DNA of 64,000 nucleotides, from NCBI RefSeq assembly GCF_000213785.1, contig NC_015557.1:906664-970663 (forward strand), written 5' to 3'. The notes below the pieces were generated by a model. That model was not told where the DNA came from and did not search any database. It saw only the letters and a list, made by a program, of their open reading frames with translations. This DNA is from Hydrogenobaculum sp. 3684. Lineage in GTDB: Bacteria > Aquificota > Aquificia > Aquificales > Aquificaceae. Shown in pieces: positions 35,071 through 45,659 of the stretch; position 1 is the first letter of the stretch, and every line of letters begins with the position of its first letter. The translations under genes and the position numbers were made by a program.

Positions 35071-37154
35071 TGGAAAAAGAAGAGATAGTTACTGCTATAG
35101 AAAGTTTTCTATCTTCTAAGAAAAAGCCTGTTTCTTTCGGCGAACTTGCCAAGCATATACCAGTGGATAAAAAGATACTTAGGAAGGTTCTAAGAGAGTT
35201 AATCAAACAAGATAAAATCATCACCACCAAAGGACATTTTAGCCTAAACAGAGAATCTATAAAAAAGGTGGTGGGCGTCGTAGAGGCAAATCCAGCAGGT
35301 TTTGGATTTTTAATACCAAAGGATGGTTCTGAAGATATATACATACCATTTTTTGAAATGCAAAAAGTGTTTGATAAAGACGAGGTGGAAGGATATGTGG
35401 TCCTTTACAAAGGAAAAGAAGAGCTAAGAATTGAAAGGGTCCTAAAACGAGCCAGAAAGGAGTTTGTTTGCAGTATATCAAATTTCAAAAAATGCATTGC
35501 AAATCCAGTAGATGAAAACCACTTTCACGATATAGAACTTTCTAAAAACCAATGCAAAAATATAAAACCAGAGCAACTTGTACTTGTAAAAATAACAAGA
35601 TATCCTACAAAGACTCAAAAAGCCAAAGGAAAAATAATTGAAATAATAGGAAATCCATCTGAGAGCTTCTTGTCTTTGGAGCTTTTAAAAAGAAAATACA
35701 ACTTAAAAAATCAATATCCAAAAGAAGCTATAAAAGAGTTAAACTCGTTTTTAGAAAAATTTGATTTTCAAAAAGAGATATCAAGACGAAAAGACTTAAG
35801 AGACCAACCTTGTTTTACCATAGACCCAGTAAGAGCAAAAGACTTTGACGATGCGGTTTATCTTGAAAAAGAAGGTGATGACTACAGGCTTTTTGTACAT
35901 ATAGCAGATGTGTCTTTGTTTGTAAAATTTGGAAGCGCCCTTGACAAAGAAGCATACGAAAGAGGTACCACAGTTTACCTTCCAGGAGAAGCTATACATA
36001 TGCTTCCGGAAGAGCTATCCTCAAACCTTTGTAGCCTTGTGCCAAATGAAGACAGATTTTGCCTTAGCGTTGAAATGGTTTTTGATAAAAGCGCAAAACT
36101 AAAACATTACGAGATATATGAAAGCGTTATAAACTCAAAGGCAAGGCTTACCTACGACCAAGCTTTAGATATAATAACTGGCAAAATCAAGCCACCACTT
36201 CCAAGCATAAGAGAAACACTTATTGAGATGGAAAATCTTTATAGAAAAAGACATAAGATAAGATGGGACTTAGGAAGTATAGACTTTGACCTACCAGAGG
36301 CCGAGATCGTAATAGACGAAACAGGTGAACCAAGCGCTATACTACCTTACGAAAGACATATAGCTCATAGGATAATAGAGGAATTTATGGTATCTGCCAA
36401 CGAAGTGATAGCAACATTCATGAATGAGAAATCAGATTTAGGCTTTTACAGAGTTCATGAAAAACCAAATAAAGACAAAGTCCAAAATCTTCTAACTATA
36501 CTATCTGGGCTCGGATACAAAACTACAATGCCAGATGACTTCGAGCCAAAGTTCTTTCAGCGGATTATAGAACATTTTGAAGGAAAAGAGGAGGAGTTTT
36601 TGGTGAGATTTTTAACCTTAAGAAGCATGCAAAAAGCCAAATACTCACCCATAGATATAGGGCACTTTGGCCTTGCATCAAAACATTATACACACTTTAC
36701 CTCTCCCATCAGAAGGTATCCAGATATCATAGTACATCGGATAATAAAATCCATCTTAAAGAAAAAACCTTTAGCTTTTAATATGAGCTACCTTGAAGAA
36801 GCGGCAGTGCATTTGTCTGAAAAAGAACGTTTGGCTGACAAAATTGAATACGAAGCTATAGATTTCCTAAGGGCAAGGTTTATGAAAGATAAGATAGGAG
36901 AGATATTTGAAGGCATTATCACCGGTATAATACAAAACGGTATCTTCGTGCAGATAAAAACCATATTGGCCGAAGGGTTTGTAAGCATAAGTTTTATGGA
37001 AGGTGATTTTATCTACGACCAAGAAAATCACAGGTTTATAGATGCCAAAAGCCATAAAACTTATAGATTGGGAGATAGTGTAAAAGTAAAAGTCATAAAA
37101 GTAGATGAACAAAAAGGAAAACTAGACTTTGAGATTGTAGAAGAAATTATATAA
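35070..37154 (+). CDS. rnr: Ribonuclease R
   Basis: A 694-residue 3'-5' exoribonuclease of the RNB family. An N-terminal winged-helix segment and cold-shock domain (GVVEANPAGFGFLIP) precede the RNB core with TIDPVRAKDFDDAVYLE (metal-binding aspartates), LPERLSSNLCSL-like LPEELSSNLCSLVPNEDR and the FGLASKHYTHFTSPIRRYPDIIVHR motif; an S1 domain ends the protein. Works with SmpB/tmRNA in degrading faulty mRNA. Confidence 0.97.
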   Translation: MEKEEIVTAIESFLSSKKKPVSFGELAKHIPVDKKILRKVLRELIKQDKIITTKGHFSLNRESIKKVVGVVEANPAGFGFLIPKDGSEDIYIPFFEMQKVFDKDEVEGYVVLYKGKEELRIERVLKRARKEFVCSISNFKKCIANPVDENHFHDIELSKNQCKNIKPEQLVLVKITRYPTKTQKAKGKIIEIIGNPSESFLSLELLKRKYNLKNQYPKEAIKELNSFLEKFDFQKEISRRKDLRDQPCFTIDPVRAKDFDDAVYLEKEGDDYRLFVHIADVSLFVKFGSALDKEAYERGTTVYLPGEAIHMLPEELSSNLCSLVPNEDRFCLSVEMVFDKSAKLKHYEIYESVINSKARLTYDQALDIITGKIKPPLPSIRETLIEMENLYRKRHKIRWDLGSIDFDLPEAEIVIDETGEPSAILPYERHIAHRIIEEFMVSANEVIATFMNEKSDLGFYRVHEKPNKDKVQNLLTILSGLGYKTTMPDDFEPKFFQRIIEHFEGKEEEFLVRFLTLRSMQKAKYSPIDIGHFGLASKHYTHFTSPIRRYPDIIVHRIIKSILKKKPLAFNMSYLEEAAVHLSEKERLADKIEYEAIDFLRARFMKDKIGEIFEGIITGIIQNGIFVQIKTILAEGFVSISFMEGDFIYDQENHRFIDAKSHKTYRLGDSVKVKVIKVDEQKGKLDFEIVEEII

Positions 37155-37163
37155 AATAAAAAA

Positions 37164-37236
37164 TGGCGGTAGGAGGATTCGAACCTCCGACCTAAGACTT
37201 ATGAGATCTCCGCTCTAGCCTCTGAGCTATACCGCC
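37164..37236 (-). tRNA. tRNA-Met(CAT), elongator type
   Basis: Cloverleaf with acceptor GGCGGTA/TACCGCC, D arm GCTC...GAGC, anticodon loop CTCATAA (anticodon CAT) and T arm CGGAGG-TTCGAAT-type. The G1-C72 pair excludes the initiator. A tRNA-Ile with modified CAT anticodon is the alternative. Confidence 0.88.
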
Positions 37237-37242
37237 TTTATA

Positions 37243-37500
37243 TTACTTTGAAGAAAGCCAATTTATTATAGCTTCTCTTTCTGATGCTGGCAAAGCCATA
37301 GCTGGTCTACAGTGAGATATAGCTTCTACAAGTTCTTTTTTCTTGCCAGCAAACTTTGTGTGAAGCTCTTTAGCAGATGGGGCTCTCTTGCCATTGTGAC
37401 ACTGCATACAGTGCATTTCAAATATCTTTTGCGGGGTCATGGCAAAAGCCCCAAAACTTACCGTCACCAAAAGTCCTAAAGCCAAAGCTAAGTTTCTCAT
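37243..37500 (-). CDS. Small monoheme class I cytochrome c
   Basis: 85 residues with a signal peptide (MRNLALALGLLVTVSFGAFA), one heme site CMQCH and a downstream Met (RPAMALP) that can be the axial ligand, followed by a C-terminal helix (EREAIINWLSS). A soluble periplasmic electron carrier. It follows atpD by 13 bp. Confidence 0.92.
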   Translation of the reverse strand: MRNLALALGLLVTVSFGAFAMTPQKIFEMHCMQCHNGKRAPSAKELHTKFAGKKKELVEAISHCRPAMALPASEREAIINWLSSK

Positions 37501-37513
37501 ATATATTAATATA

Positions 37514-38938
<1,425 letters not shown>

Positions 38939-38986
38939 TTAAAAGTTTTTACTATTATAGCATGTTTATATTTTGAAATCAACAAA

Positions 38987-39059
38987 AGCCGGCGATGGGA
39001 CTCGAACCCACGACCTAGGCATTACGAATGCCTCGCTCTGCCGACTGAGCTACACCGGC
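38987..39059 (-). tRNA. tRNA-Thr(CGT)
   Basis: Cloverleaf with acceptor GCCGGTG/CGCCGGC, anticodon stem AGGCA/TGCCT and loop TTCGTAA (anticodon CGT), T arm GTGGG-TTCGAGT-CCCAT. Discriminator T; CCA not encoded. Confidence 0.95.
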
Positions 39060-39064
39060 TTAAA

Positions 39065-39847
39065 CTATTTTTTCACGCTTTTAGAAGAAGGCTTTACTTC
39101 TGAAGTAGTTTGTGTTGGCACACTCGTTACTTGAGCTACATTTTGATAAGAAGGTACCATTGAAGAACCTCTTAGCTGTAGTTCTGGCACAGATTGGGAG
39201 GAGTTGTAAAGCAGATCACTTATTATTTGTGTAGGTATAGAAGCATGTGCAGTAGCCACCACTAAACCATTTGAGACATCTATTATTCTGGCATTTACAG
39301 ATGTTGAGTAATCACCTACAGAATATGTACCTACCAACACATAACCTATTTTGTATTCTTTTCTTAAATTATTTATGTTTCTTGATAAATAAAATTCCCC
39401 TTTTGGATTTATAAGCATGAAGGTTTGAGCCCTTATATCTATAACTGCCATATTTTTCCTTTGAAGTTGAGATATCAAATCTTCAGATAAAAGCCTACCA
39501 AAATCCGTAGTTTGATGTAATTTATTTAGATCCACTATCACAGAGACACCTATTGGAGCTCTTATAGGCGTAAGCTCACTACAAACCAACTGATTTGCTA
39601 TATCCTTTGCCATCTCATCCACACTTGTTATTGGCTTTTCATGACCCATCATACATGATTTATAATAATATTCTCTGCTGTAAGATTGCTGTATGTAGGC
39701 CGGTTGATTTGACGCTGGTATCTTCGGCTCAGCTACCACTTTCTTTTGATATATCGTCTGGTATATAACTTGATGCGTATCTTTCTCACCACCAAAAGCC
39801 AAACACAAAGCCCCAACCAATCCTAACATGAAAATAAAATTTTTCAT
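39065..39847 (-). CDS. flgO: FlgO family outer-membrane/flagellar protein
   Basis: 260 residues from the ATG at 39847. A signal peptide (FIFMLGLVGALCLAFG) is followed by a linker, then the FlgO domain: MAKDIANQLV, VSVIVDLNKLHQTTDFGRLLSEDLISQL, YLSRNINNLRKEYKIGYVLVGTY and VNARIIDVSNGLVVATA. FlgO proteins support flagellar assembly and motility in Vibrio. The C-terminus is a Ser/Thr/Gln-rich tail. A TATAAT 6 nt before the ATG favours this start over one six codons upstream. It stands alone beside tRNA-Thr. Confidence 0.82.
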   Translation of the reverse strand: MKNFIFMLGLVGALCLAFGGEKDTHQVIYQTIYQKKVVAEPKIPASNQPAYIQQSYSREYYYKSCMMGHEKPITSVDEMAKDIANQLVCSELTPIRAPIGVSVIVDLNKLHQTTDFGRLLSEDLISQLQRKNMAVIDIRAQTFMLINPKGEFYLSRNINNLRKEYKIGYVLVGTYSVGDYSTSVNARIIDVSNGLVVATAHASIPTQIISDLLYNSSQSVPELQLRGSSMVPSYQNVAQVTSVPTQTTSEVKPSSKSVKK

Positions 39848-39853
39848 AATACT

Positions 39854-39859
39854 ATTATA
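39854..39859 (-). promoter_or_regulatory. -10 box of flgO, leaderless arrangement
   Basis: Minus-strand TATAAT, 6 nt before the ATG at 39847. Confidence 0.5.
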
Positions 39860-39884
39860 ATACACACATTGTATTAAGTTTTAT

Positions 39885-39912
39885 ACAAGTTCCCTACATC
39901 GTGAATATATAT
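39885..39912. repeat. Copy 2 of a dispersed ~28-bp motif
   Basis: Begins ACAAGTTCCCTACATC and matches 21209-21236 at about 24 of 28 positions. The rest of the 202-bp gap between flgO and purK shows no gene; an open frame of 14 codons at 39924 has no ribosome-binding site. Confidence 0.5.
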
Positions 39913-40032
39913 GAGCTAAAAGCATGAAAAAAACCTTGCTGCAAAAGCCAGGCTTTATTGTGGAGTAGGCTATGGCTTAAAAACAAGAATTATCCACCAG
40001 CAAAAAGAGATATATTTATCAGAACCTTATGA

Positions 40033-40041
40033 TGCTATAAT
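40033..40041 (+). promoter_or_regulatory. Extended -10 promoter of purK
   Basis: TGCTATAAT (TATAAT at 40036-40041) lies 8 nt before the purK ATG with no ribosome-binding site, giving a leader of about 2 nt. Confidence 0.6.
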
Positions 40042-40049
40042 ATTATGTT

Positions 40050-41156
40050 ATGAGAATTGGTATAATAGGCGATGGGCAGCTTGCCATGATGAGCGTAATG
40101 GAAGGGCTCATGATGGATATAGATTTTGCTGTCTTATCTTTTGAGGGAGATTCCCCGGCTTCTTACGTAACTAAACATGTTTTCAAAGAAAACGAAGTGG
40201 AAGAGTTTGCAGCTTTTAGCGACGTTATAACCTATGAGTTTGAGCATTTTGACAAAAAGATATTTGGTTGTGAAAAGCTACTGGATAAGCTTTATCCTGG
40301 TGTAAAACCAATAGAGTTAAAACAAAACAGGCTTTTAGAAAAAAAATTCTTAAAGGATCACAACTTCCCAGTGGTGCCTTTTTACGAAGCTAAAAATACA
40401 GATGAACTTTTTGAAGTTGTAGAAAGTTTAAACAAAGAAGTGGTGGTAAAAACAATATCAAACGGCTACGATGGAAAAGGTCAGTATGTAATACATACTA
40501 GAGATGATTTAGAGCTTTTAAGAAATAGATTAAAAGACTATAAAGATACATTTTTAGTAGAGGAGTTTTGTTATTTTGATTTTGAAATGTCATTAATAGC
40601 CGGTGTATCAAAAGATAGAATAGTCTTCATGCCAATGACAAAAAATATACATAAAAACGGTATCTTACTGTATAACCATACAGATGTTTTTACAAACGAG
40701 GTACAAGAAAAAACCAAAGCTATAACTTCAAGACTTCTAAAAGCTCTTGATATAAAAAAAGGCGTTTTGGCAGTGGAGTTTTTCGTAAAAGCCAAAGACG
40801 TTTATATAAACGAATTTGCCCCAAGAGTACACAATACTGGACATCACACGTTGAATGATGCAGAATATTCCCAGTTTGAACTGCTTTTAAGAACAATGTT
40901 AGATATGCCAATACACTCCCCTTCTCTTATAACACAAGGTGGGATGATAAACATAATAGGTAATATAAATCTTACAAAAGAACTAAAAGATAGTATATTG
41001 TCTTTAGAAGGTGCTAGTCTTTATTGGTATAGAAAAACACCAAGAGAAGGGAGAAAATTAGGACATATAAACGTTGTTGGAAAAGACGTTGAAGAGGTGA
41101 AGGTTAAACTTAGAAATTTATCTAAACTTTTATACCCCTCGTTAAATATATGGTAA
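40050..41156 (+). CDS. purK: N5-carboxyaminoimidazole ribonucleotide synthase
   Basis: A 368-residue ATP-grasp enzyme of purine synthesis. IGIIGDGQLAMM is the N-terminal nucleotide loop, YEFEHF the AIR-binding element, VVKTISNGYDGKGQYVI the ATP loop and EFAPRVHNTGHHT the metal-binding core. It is monocistronic; purE is not adjacent. Confidence 0.93.
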   Translation: MRIGIIGDGQLAMMSVMEGLMMDIDFAVLSFEGDSPASYVTKHVFKENEVEEFAAFSDVITYEFEHFDKKIFGCEKLLDKLYPGVKPIELKQNRLLEKKFLKDHNFPVVPFYEAKNTDELFEVVESLNKEVVVKTISNGYDGKGQYVIHTRDDLELLRNRLKDYKDTFLVEEFCYFDFEMSLIAGVSKDRIVFMPMTKNIHKNGILLYNHTDVFTNEVQEKTKAITSRLLKALDIKKGVLAVEFFVKAKDVYINEFAPRVHNTGHHTLNDAEYSQFELLLRTMLDMPIHSPSLITQGGMINIIGNINLTKELKDSILSLEGASLYWYRKTPREGRKLGHINVVGKDVEEVKVKLRNLSKLLYPSLNIW

Positions 41157-41159
41157 AAT
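41151..41159 (+). promoter_or_regulatory. Extended -10 promoter of lpxA
   Basis: TGGTAAAAT (TAAAAT at 41154-41159) overlaps the purK stop and lies 9 nt before the lpxA ATG; no ribosome-binding site. Confidence 0.5.
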
Positions 41160-41168
41160 TATAGACTT

Positions 41169-41942
41169 ATGAAGACATCTATAATAAGTCCAAAAGCTCA
41201 GATAGGTTTAAATGTAGAAATAGGTGAATTTTGCATCATAGAAGATGATGTAAAGATAGGAAACAACGTAAAGATAAAGAACAAAGTGCTTATAAGAAAA
41301 GGCACCATCATAAAAGACAACGTAAAAATATACGACGGAGCCATAATAGGCGAAGACCCCCAGCATCTTAAAGATAACGGCGAGGGTTCTATTGTAGAGA
41401 TAGGTGAAAACACAATTATAAGAGAATACGTCACGATACATAGAGGAACTACTTTTGATAAGAAGAAAACCACCATCGGTGCAAACGTTTTCTTAATGGC
41501 TTATACACACGTGGCTCACGATTGTGTGGTAAAAGATGGTGTTATTATGGCAAACTGCGCTACACTTGGTGGGCACGTAGAAGTAGGTGAGTACGCTTTT
41601 ATAGGAGGGCTTTCAGCAGCTCATCAACATACAAAAATAGGGGCTTACGCTATGGTGGGGGGACTAAGCGGTGTATCTTTGGATATTCCGCCTTTTGTAA
41701 AAGCGGCTGGCCCTCACGCTAAGCTTTTTGGCATAAACACAATAGGTTTAGAAAGAAGAGGTTTTTCCAAAGAGGATATAGAGATTATAAAGCATGTTTA
41801 CAAAATAATTTTTAGAAGCCAAAAGCTAAAAAAAGATGCTATTGAAGAAGTGCTTTCTTTATACAAAGACAACAAATACGCTCTTATGTTTGTGGATTTT
41901 ATTAAAAGCTCAAAACGTGGCGTAGCTAGAGAAGAAAGATGA
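41169..41942 (+). CDS. lpxA: UDP-N-acetylglucosamine O-acyltransferase
   Basis: 257 residues, the first enzyme of lipid A synthesis. The N-terminal two thirds is a hexapeptide left-handed beta helix (repeats of I-G-x-N-V type); FLMAYTHVAHDCVV contains the catalytic His and the C-terminal helices include GLERRGFS. Length matches LpxA (about 260). The other lpx genes are elsewhere. Confidence 0.95.
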   Translation: MKTSIISPKAQIGLNVEIGEFCIIEDDVKIGNNVKIKNKVLIRKGTIIKDNVKIYDGAIIGEDPQHLKDNGEGSIVEIGENTIIREYVTIHRGTTFDKKKTTIGANVFLMAYTHVAHDCVVKDGVIMANCATLGGHVEVGEYAFIGGLSAAHQHTKIGAYAMVGGLSGVSLDIPPFVKAAGPHAKLFGINTIGLERRGFSKEDIEIIKHVYKIIFRSQKLKKDAIEEVLSLYKDNKYALMFVDFIKSSKRGVAREER

Positions 41943-41964
41943 AATTTAAAAGGAGGTATACAGT

Positions 41965-42438
41965 ATGAACAACAGAAAAGACAGGATGATAGAAGAGTAC
42001 ATTCACGATCCTTACTTTAACAAAGAAAAGTACGAAGAGCCATCTGTATGCGAAGTTTGTGGGGTTGTCTTTAGGGACGGGGCATTTAGATGGGAAGAAG
42101 CTCCAAAAAATGCAAAAAAGATGATATGCCCAGCTTGCAGAAGAATTCAAGATAAGTATTACGGTGGTATAGTAGAACTAAGCGGAAATTTCCTAAAAAC
42201 TCATAAAGAAGAGATAATGAATCTTATAAAAAATGAAGAAGAAAAAGAGAAAAACCTAAGACCCCTAGAAAGAATAGCCCTAATAGAAGAAAACGATGAC
42301 AATATAACAATCAAAACCACTTACGAACATATAGCAAGACGCATAGGAGAAGCTGTACACAAAGCTTATAAAGGTAAACTAGAGCTACACTACCAAGAAG
42401 GGGCTCATTTTCTAAGGGTAAAGTGGCATAGAGACTAA
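41965..42438 (+). CDS. BCAM0308-like zinc-ribbon protein
   Basis: 157 residues with a CxxC...CxxC zinc site (VCEVCGVVFRDGAF and ICPACRRIQDKYYGG). The layout, with RWEE-like sequence between the Cys pairs, GGIVELSG after them and a C-terminal AHFLRVKW, matches the BCAM0308 family. Function unknown. AAGGAGGT precedes the ATG. Confidence 0.75.
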   Translation: MNNRKDRMIEEYIHDPYFNKEKYEEPSVCEVCGVVFRDGAFRWEEAPKNAKKMICPACRRIQDKYYGGIVELSGNFLKTHKEEIMNLIKNEEEKEKNLRPLERIALIEENDDNITIKTTYEHIARRIGEAVHKAYKGKLELHYQEGAHFLRVKWHRD

Positions 42439-42441
42439 TAA

Positions 42442-43383
42442 TTAAGCGTTTTCGTAAAAGCCTATATTGAGATAGCGATCATGTCTTTTTTGAACTATTT
42501 CATCTATACTGTATTTCAATACTTCGTTTAAGGCTTTTCTTAAGAAAAACTTTACATTGTAAAAGGTAAGCCTATGAGACATATGAGCCCCGCAGTAGGG
42601 CTCTGGTATTATACAATCTATTACACCCAGTTCATACAAATCTTGAGCAGTTATTTTAAGAGATTTTGTAGCCTCTTGGACCTTTGATTGGTCTTTGTAG
42701 AGTATAGCTGCACAACCTTCTGGTGATATTACAGAATACCAGGCGTTTTCAAGCATAAGCACTTTATCAGCCACCGCCAAAGCCAAAGCACCACCAGAGC
42801 CACCTTCCCCTATTATGATGGTTATAATATGGGTTTTTAGACTACCCATAAGCTCTATGCTTGTAGCTATAGCTTGAGCTTGGCCTCTTTCTTCTGCCCC
42901 TATACCAGGATAAGCACCTGCTGTATCTACAAAAGTTATAATGGGTATTTGAAATTTCTCCGCTAACTTCATTATCCTTTGGGCTTTTCTATAACCCTCT
43001 GGATGAGCCATACCAAAGTTTCTATATATCTTATCCTTCGTATCTCTTCCTTTTTGATGCCCTATTATACATACGCTCTTGTTGTAAAACTTCGCAAACC
43101 CAGATATTATAGCTGGATCATCTCCATAGCATCTATCCCCGTGAAGTTCTACAAAGTTCTTGAAAATAGCTTTTATATAATCTAAAGTCTGAGGCCTTTC
43201 GTTGTGTCTTGCTATGCTTACTCTATCCCACGGGCTTAAATTTTTGCAAAACTCTTTTGATATTTGTTTTAATTCTTTTTGAAAAGCCCTCAACTCTTTT
43301 TCTACATCCGTTTTACCTTGTTTGTAAAGTATTTTAAGCTGGTCTATCTTAGTTTTTAGTTCTTGTACATCCTTTATTGTCAT
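42442..43383 (-). CDS. accA: Acetyl-CoA carboxylase carboxyltransferase subunit alpha
   Basis: 313 residues; together with AccD transfers CO2 to acetyl-CoA. RHNERPQTLDYI, GHQKGRDTKDKIYRNFGMAHPEGYRKA, DTAGAYPGIGAEERGQA and GEGGSGGALALAVADKV are AccA signatures. It overlaps topB by 4 bp, and ends 3 bp from the convergent zinc-ribbon gene. Confidence 0.97.
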   Translation of the reverse strand: MTIKDVQELKTKIDQLKILYKQGKTDVEKELRAFQKELKQISKEFCKNLSPWDRVSIARHNERPQTLDYIKAIFKNFVELHGDRCYGDDPAIISGFAKFYNKSVCIIGHQKGRDTKDKIYRNFGMAHPEGYRKAQRIMKLAEKFQIPIITFVDTAGAYPGIGAEERGQAQAIATSIELMGSLKTHIITIIIGEGGSGGALALAVADKVLMLENAWYSVISPEGCAAILYKDQSKVQEATKSLKITAQDLYELGVIDCIIPEPYCGAHMSHRLTFYNVKFFLRKALNEVLKYSIDEIVQKRHDRYLNIGFYENA

Positions 43384-45653
43384 TTTTTGCCCCTTCTGTA
43401 GAATTTTTTATACCCGGTTTGTTTTATGGCGTTTTTTATCCACTCTGACATCGTTTTCGTAGAAACGTAAGCGTCTTCTGGTATTTCTTGATTTAATTTC
43501 TTTGCCAAATCTTTGGCAAAAGCAATTTGCTTTTCTGTGGGGGGTGTATATCCATTTGTGTTTTCTTCGGTATTCTCCTCTTTTTTAGGACTATGCTCTT
43601 CTATAAAAGCTTTTATAGTTTCATAATCCGTAGAATGAGGTGGTTTTATATTTTTTGACCTTGCCAAAGATCTTGCAAACTCTATCATTTTCTTTGTAGC
43701 CATCGGCACTCGTTTCATTTCTACAAACTTAAGCCTATCTATGTTGTCTGATACAAATTCTTTTATGTTGTGCATAAACCTTATATAACCCTCTTTTGAT
43801 TTTCGTTCTTTGTATATTCTTTCAAGCTCTTCTTCCCATGTGGTGGTCATCTCTGGCTTGGATACATCGCTATCTCTTAGAGATTTTATAAGCTCTTCTC
43901 CTTTTAGCGTAGGCAGTAAGGACTTATCTACTCTTGATATGTATTTTCTTTCTAAAAGCGTCTCTATTATAGAAGCCCTCGTGGCTGGGGTACCAAGACC
44001 AAGTTTTTCCATAACTCTAAGAAGTGTACCTTCTGTGTAAAGAACGGGTGGCTTGGTAAACTTTTGCAAAGCTTCTAAAGATCTCTTGTAAACTTTATCA
44101 TCTGGTTTTAGGCTTTTAATATAATCAAAATCTAGTGTGTTGTAAGCATTTCTCTCTTTTTCTTGGTGGTTTTGAGGTTCTATATCCTCATCTTCAGACA
44201 AGGATTCTTTAATTTCAAGCTTGTAAGGTTTATATAAAGAAAGATAAGTCTTTTTATACTCTTCTTCTGTCAACGTTTCTATGTTTATATTTGATATAAA
44301 AGTAAATTCTTCTAATATCGTTTTTATAGTAATAATAGCATATTCGTAAGGTTCCATAAAAGCACCTACAAATCGTCTAAAAACGAGGTTGTATATATTT
44401 TTTTCTTCAACAGAAGCATCTTCTGGTATAGGTCCAAAGGGTATCAAAGCGTGGTGGTCTGTAAGCTTTGAACTATCAAATACCCTCTTACCAACTTTGT
44501 TTATATTCTTTGATAAAAATTCGTAGGTATCTTTATCAACTAACTTTTTTAAAATGTTTTTAACAAGATTTTTGGTTTCTTGATCCTCTCCGAGGTAGTT
44601 TGAGTCCGTTCTTGGATAAGATAAACACTTGTAAGATTCGTAAAGCTTTTGAGCTATATTTAACGTCCTCATAGAAGAGTATCCGTATATTCTGTTGGCT
44701 TCTCTTTGTAAAGACGTCAAAGAGTGTAAAAGTGGCGGATTTTCCTTTCTTTTAGTGATTTTTACATCTTTTACAATACCTTCTTTAACCTTTTCCAGTT
44801 TTTTTATTATTTCATCTTTTGATTCTTTTAAAAGCGGTGTAAAATATCTGGATTTTGGAACACCTGTAGTCTTTTCTGGATCTTCTTCTTCCAAAGCGTC
44901 TTTTAACGTCTTATAAGTTTTTTCTTGAGCTTTGTCCAATACCAAAAGCCCTACATAAGATTTATCTATACAATCATCACAAGCACTAAATATGGCTTTT
45001 ATTACATAGTATTCTTTTGGTATAAAATCCTTAAACTCTTTATATCTATCCACTATAAGCTTAAGAGTGGGAGTTTGTACCCTACCTACAGACCATACAC
45101 CACCTCCTGCTTTTACCGTCATAAGCCTTGTAAGATTTATACCTACTATCCAATCGGCATGTGAACGAGCCAAAGCAGAATAATATAAACTATCAAACAA
45201 AGAAGCATCTTTTAAATTTTCCATCTCCCTTATAATCACTTCTTTTGTAAGAGCATCGGATGTCCAAAATCTTTTTACAGAGCCTTTAAAGTGGTTTAAC
45301 ATCAAAATAAGCCTTGCTATCAACTCACCTTCTCTTCCAGCATCTGTGGCGATTACCACTTCGTCTACTTCTTTTAAAAGCTTAGATATCACTTTAAACT
45401 GATTCGAAGTTTTATCTATAACCTTGTACTTGAAAGTCTCTGGCAGTATCGGAAGCGTTTCTAAGCTCCACTTTCTTGGGGCTATCTCATCGTCTATTTC
45501 TACCAAATGACCTAAAGCCCAAGTGATATATAGGTTTTTTTCTTTACATTCAAAATACCCTTTCTTTGAAGCATCTTTGTTTAGGCTTTTACATAAAGCC
45601 GAAGCTATATCTCTTGCCACAGATGGTTTTTCAGCCAATATAAGTCTTTTCAT
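43380..45653 (-). CDS. topB: DNA topoisomerase III
   Basis: A 757-residue type IA topoisomerase. Toprim motifs are LILAEKPSVARDIA and ATDAGREGELIARLI; the catalytic Tyr is in CLSYPRTDSNYL. There are no zinc fingers. Instead the C-terminus has two similar helical repeats (TKKMIEFARSLARSKNIKPP and TEKQIAFAKDLAKKLNQEIP) joined by an acidic linker and ends in a basic tail. Such repeats occur in some TopB proteins. It relaxes or decatenates DNA. Confidence 0.93.
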   Translation of the reverse strand: MKRLILAEKPSVARDIASALCKSLNKDASKKGYFECKEKNLYITWALGHLVEIDDEIAPRKWSLETLPILPETFKYKVIDKTSNQFKVISKLLKEVDEVVIATDAGREGELIARLILMLNHFKGSVKRFWTSDALTKEVIIREMENLKDASLFDSLYYSALARSHADWIVGINLTRLMTVKAGGGVWSVGRVQTPTLKLIVDRYKEFKDFIPKEYYVIKAIFSACDDCIDKSYVGLLVLDKAQEKTYKTLKDALEEEDPEKTTGVPKSRYFTPLLKESKDEIIKKLEKVKEGIVKDVKITKRKENPPLLHSLTSLQREANRIYGYSSMRTLNIAQKLYESYKCLSYPRTDSNYLGEDQETKNLVKNILKKLVDKDTYEFLSKNINKVGKRVFDSSKLTDHHALIPFGPIPEDASVEEKNIYNLVFRRFVGAFMEPYEYAIITIKTILEEFTFISNINIETLTEEEYKKTYLSLYKPYKLEIKESLSEDEDIEPQNHQEKERNAYNTLDFDYIKSLKPDDKVYKRSLEALQKFTKPPVLYTEGTLLRVMEKLGLGTPATRASIIETLLERKYISRVDKSLLPTLKGEELIKSLRDSDVSKPEMTTTWEEELERIYKERKSKEGYIRFMHNIKEFVSDNIDRLKFVEMKRVPMATKKMIEFARSLARSKNIKPPHSTDYETIKAFIEEHSPKKEENTEENTNGYTPPTEKQIAFAKDLAKKLNQEIPEDAYVSTKTMSEWIKNAIKQTGYKKFYRRGKK

Positions 45654-45659
45654 AACTTT

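Noticed and set aside
39924..39968. 14-codon open frame MKKTLLQKPGFIVE before purK
   Set aside because: No ribosome-binding site, too short and no similarity seen.
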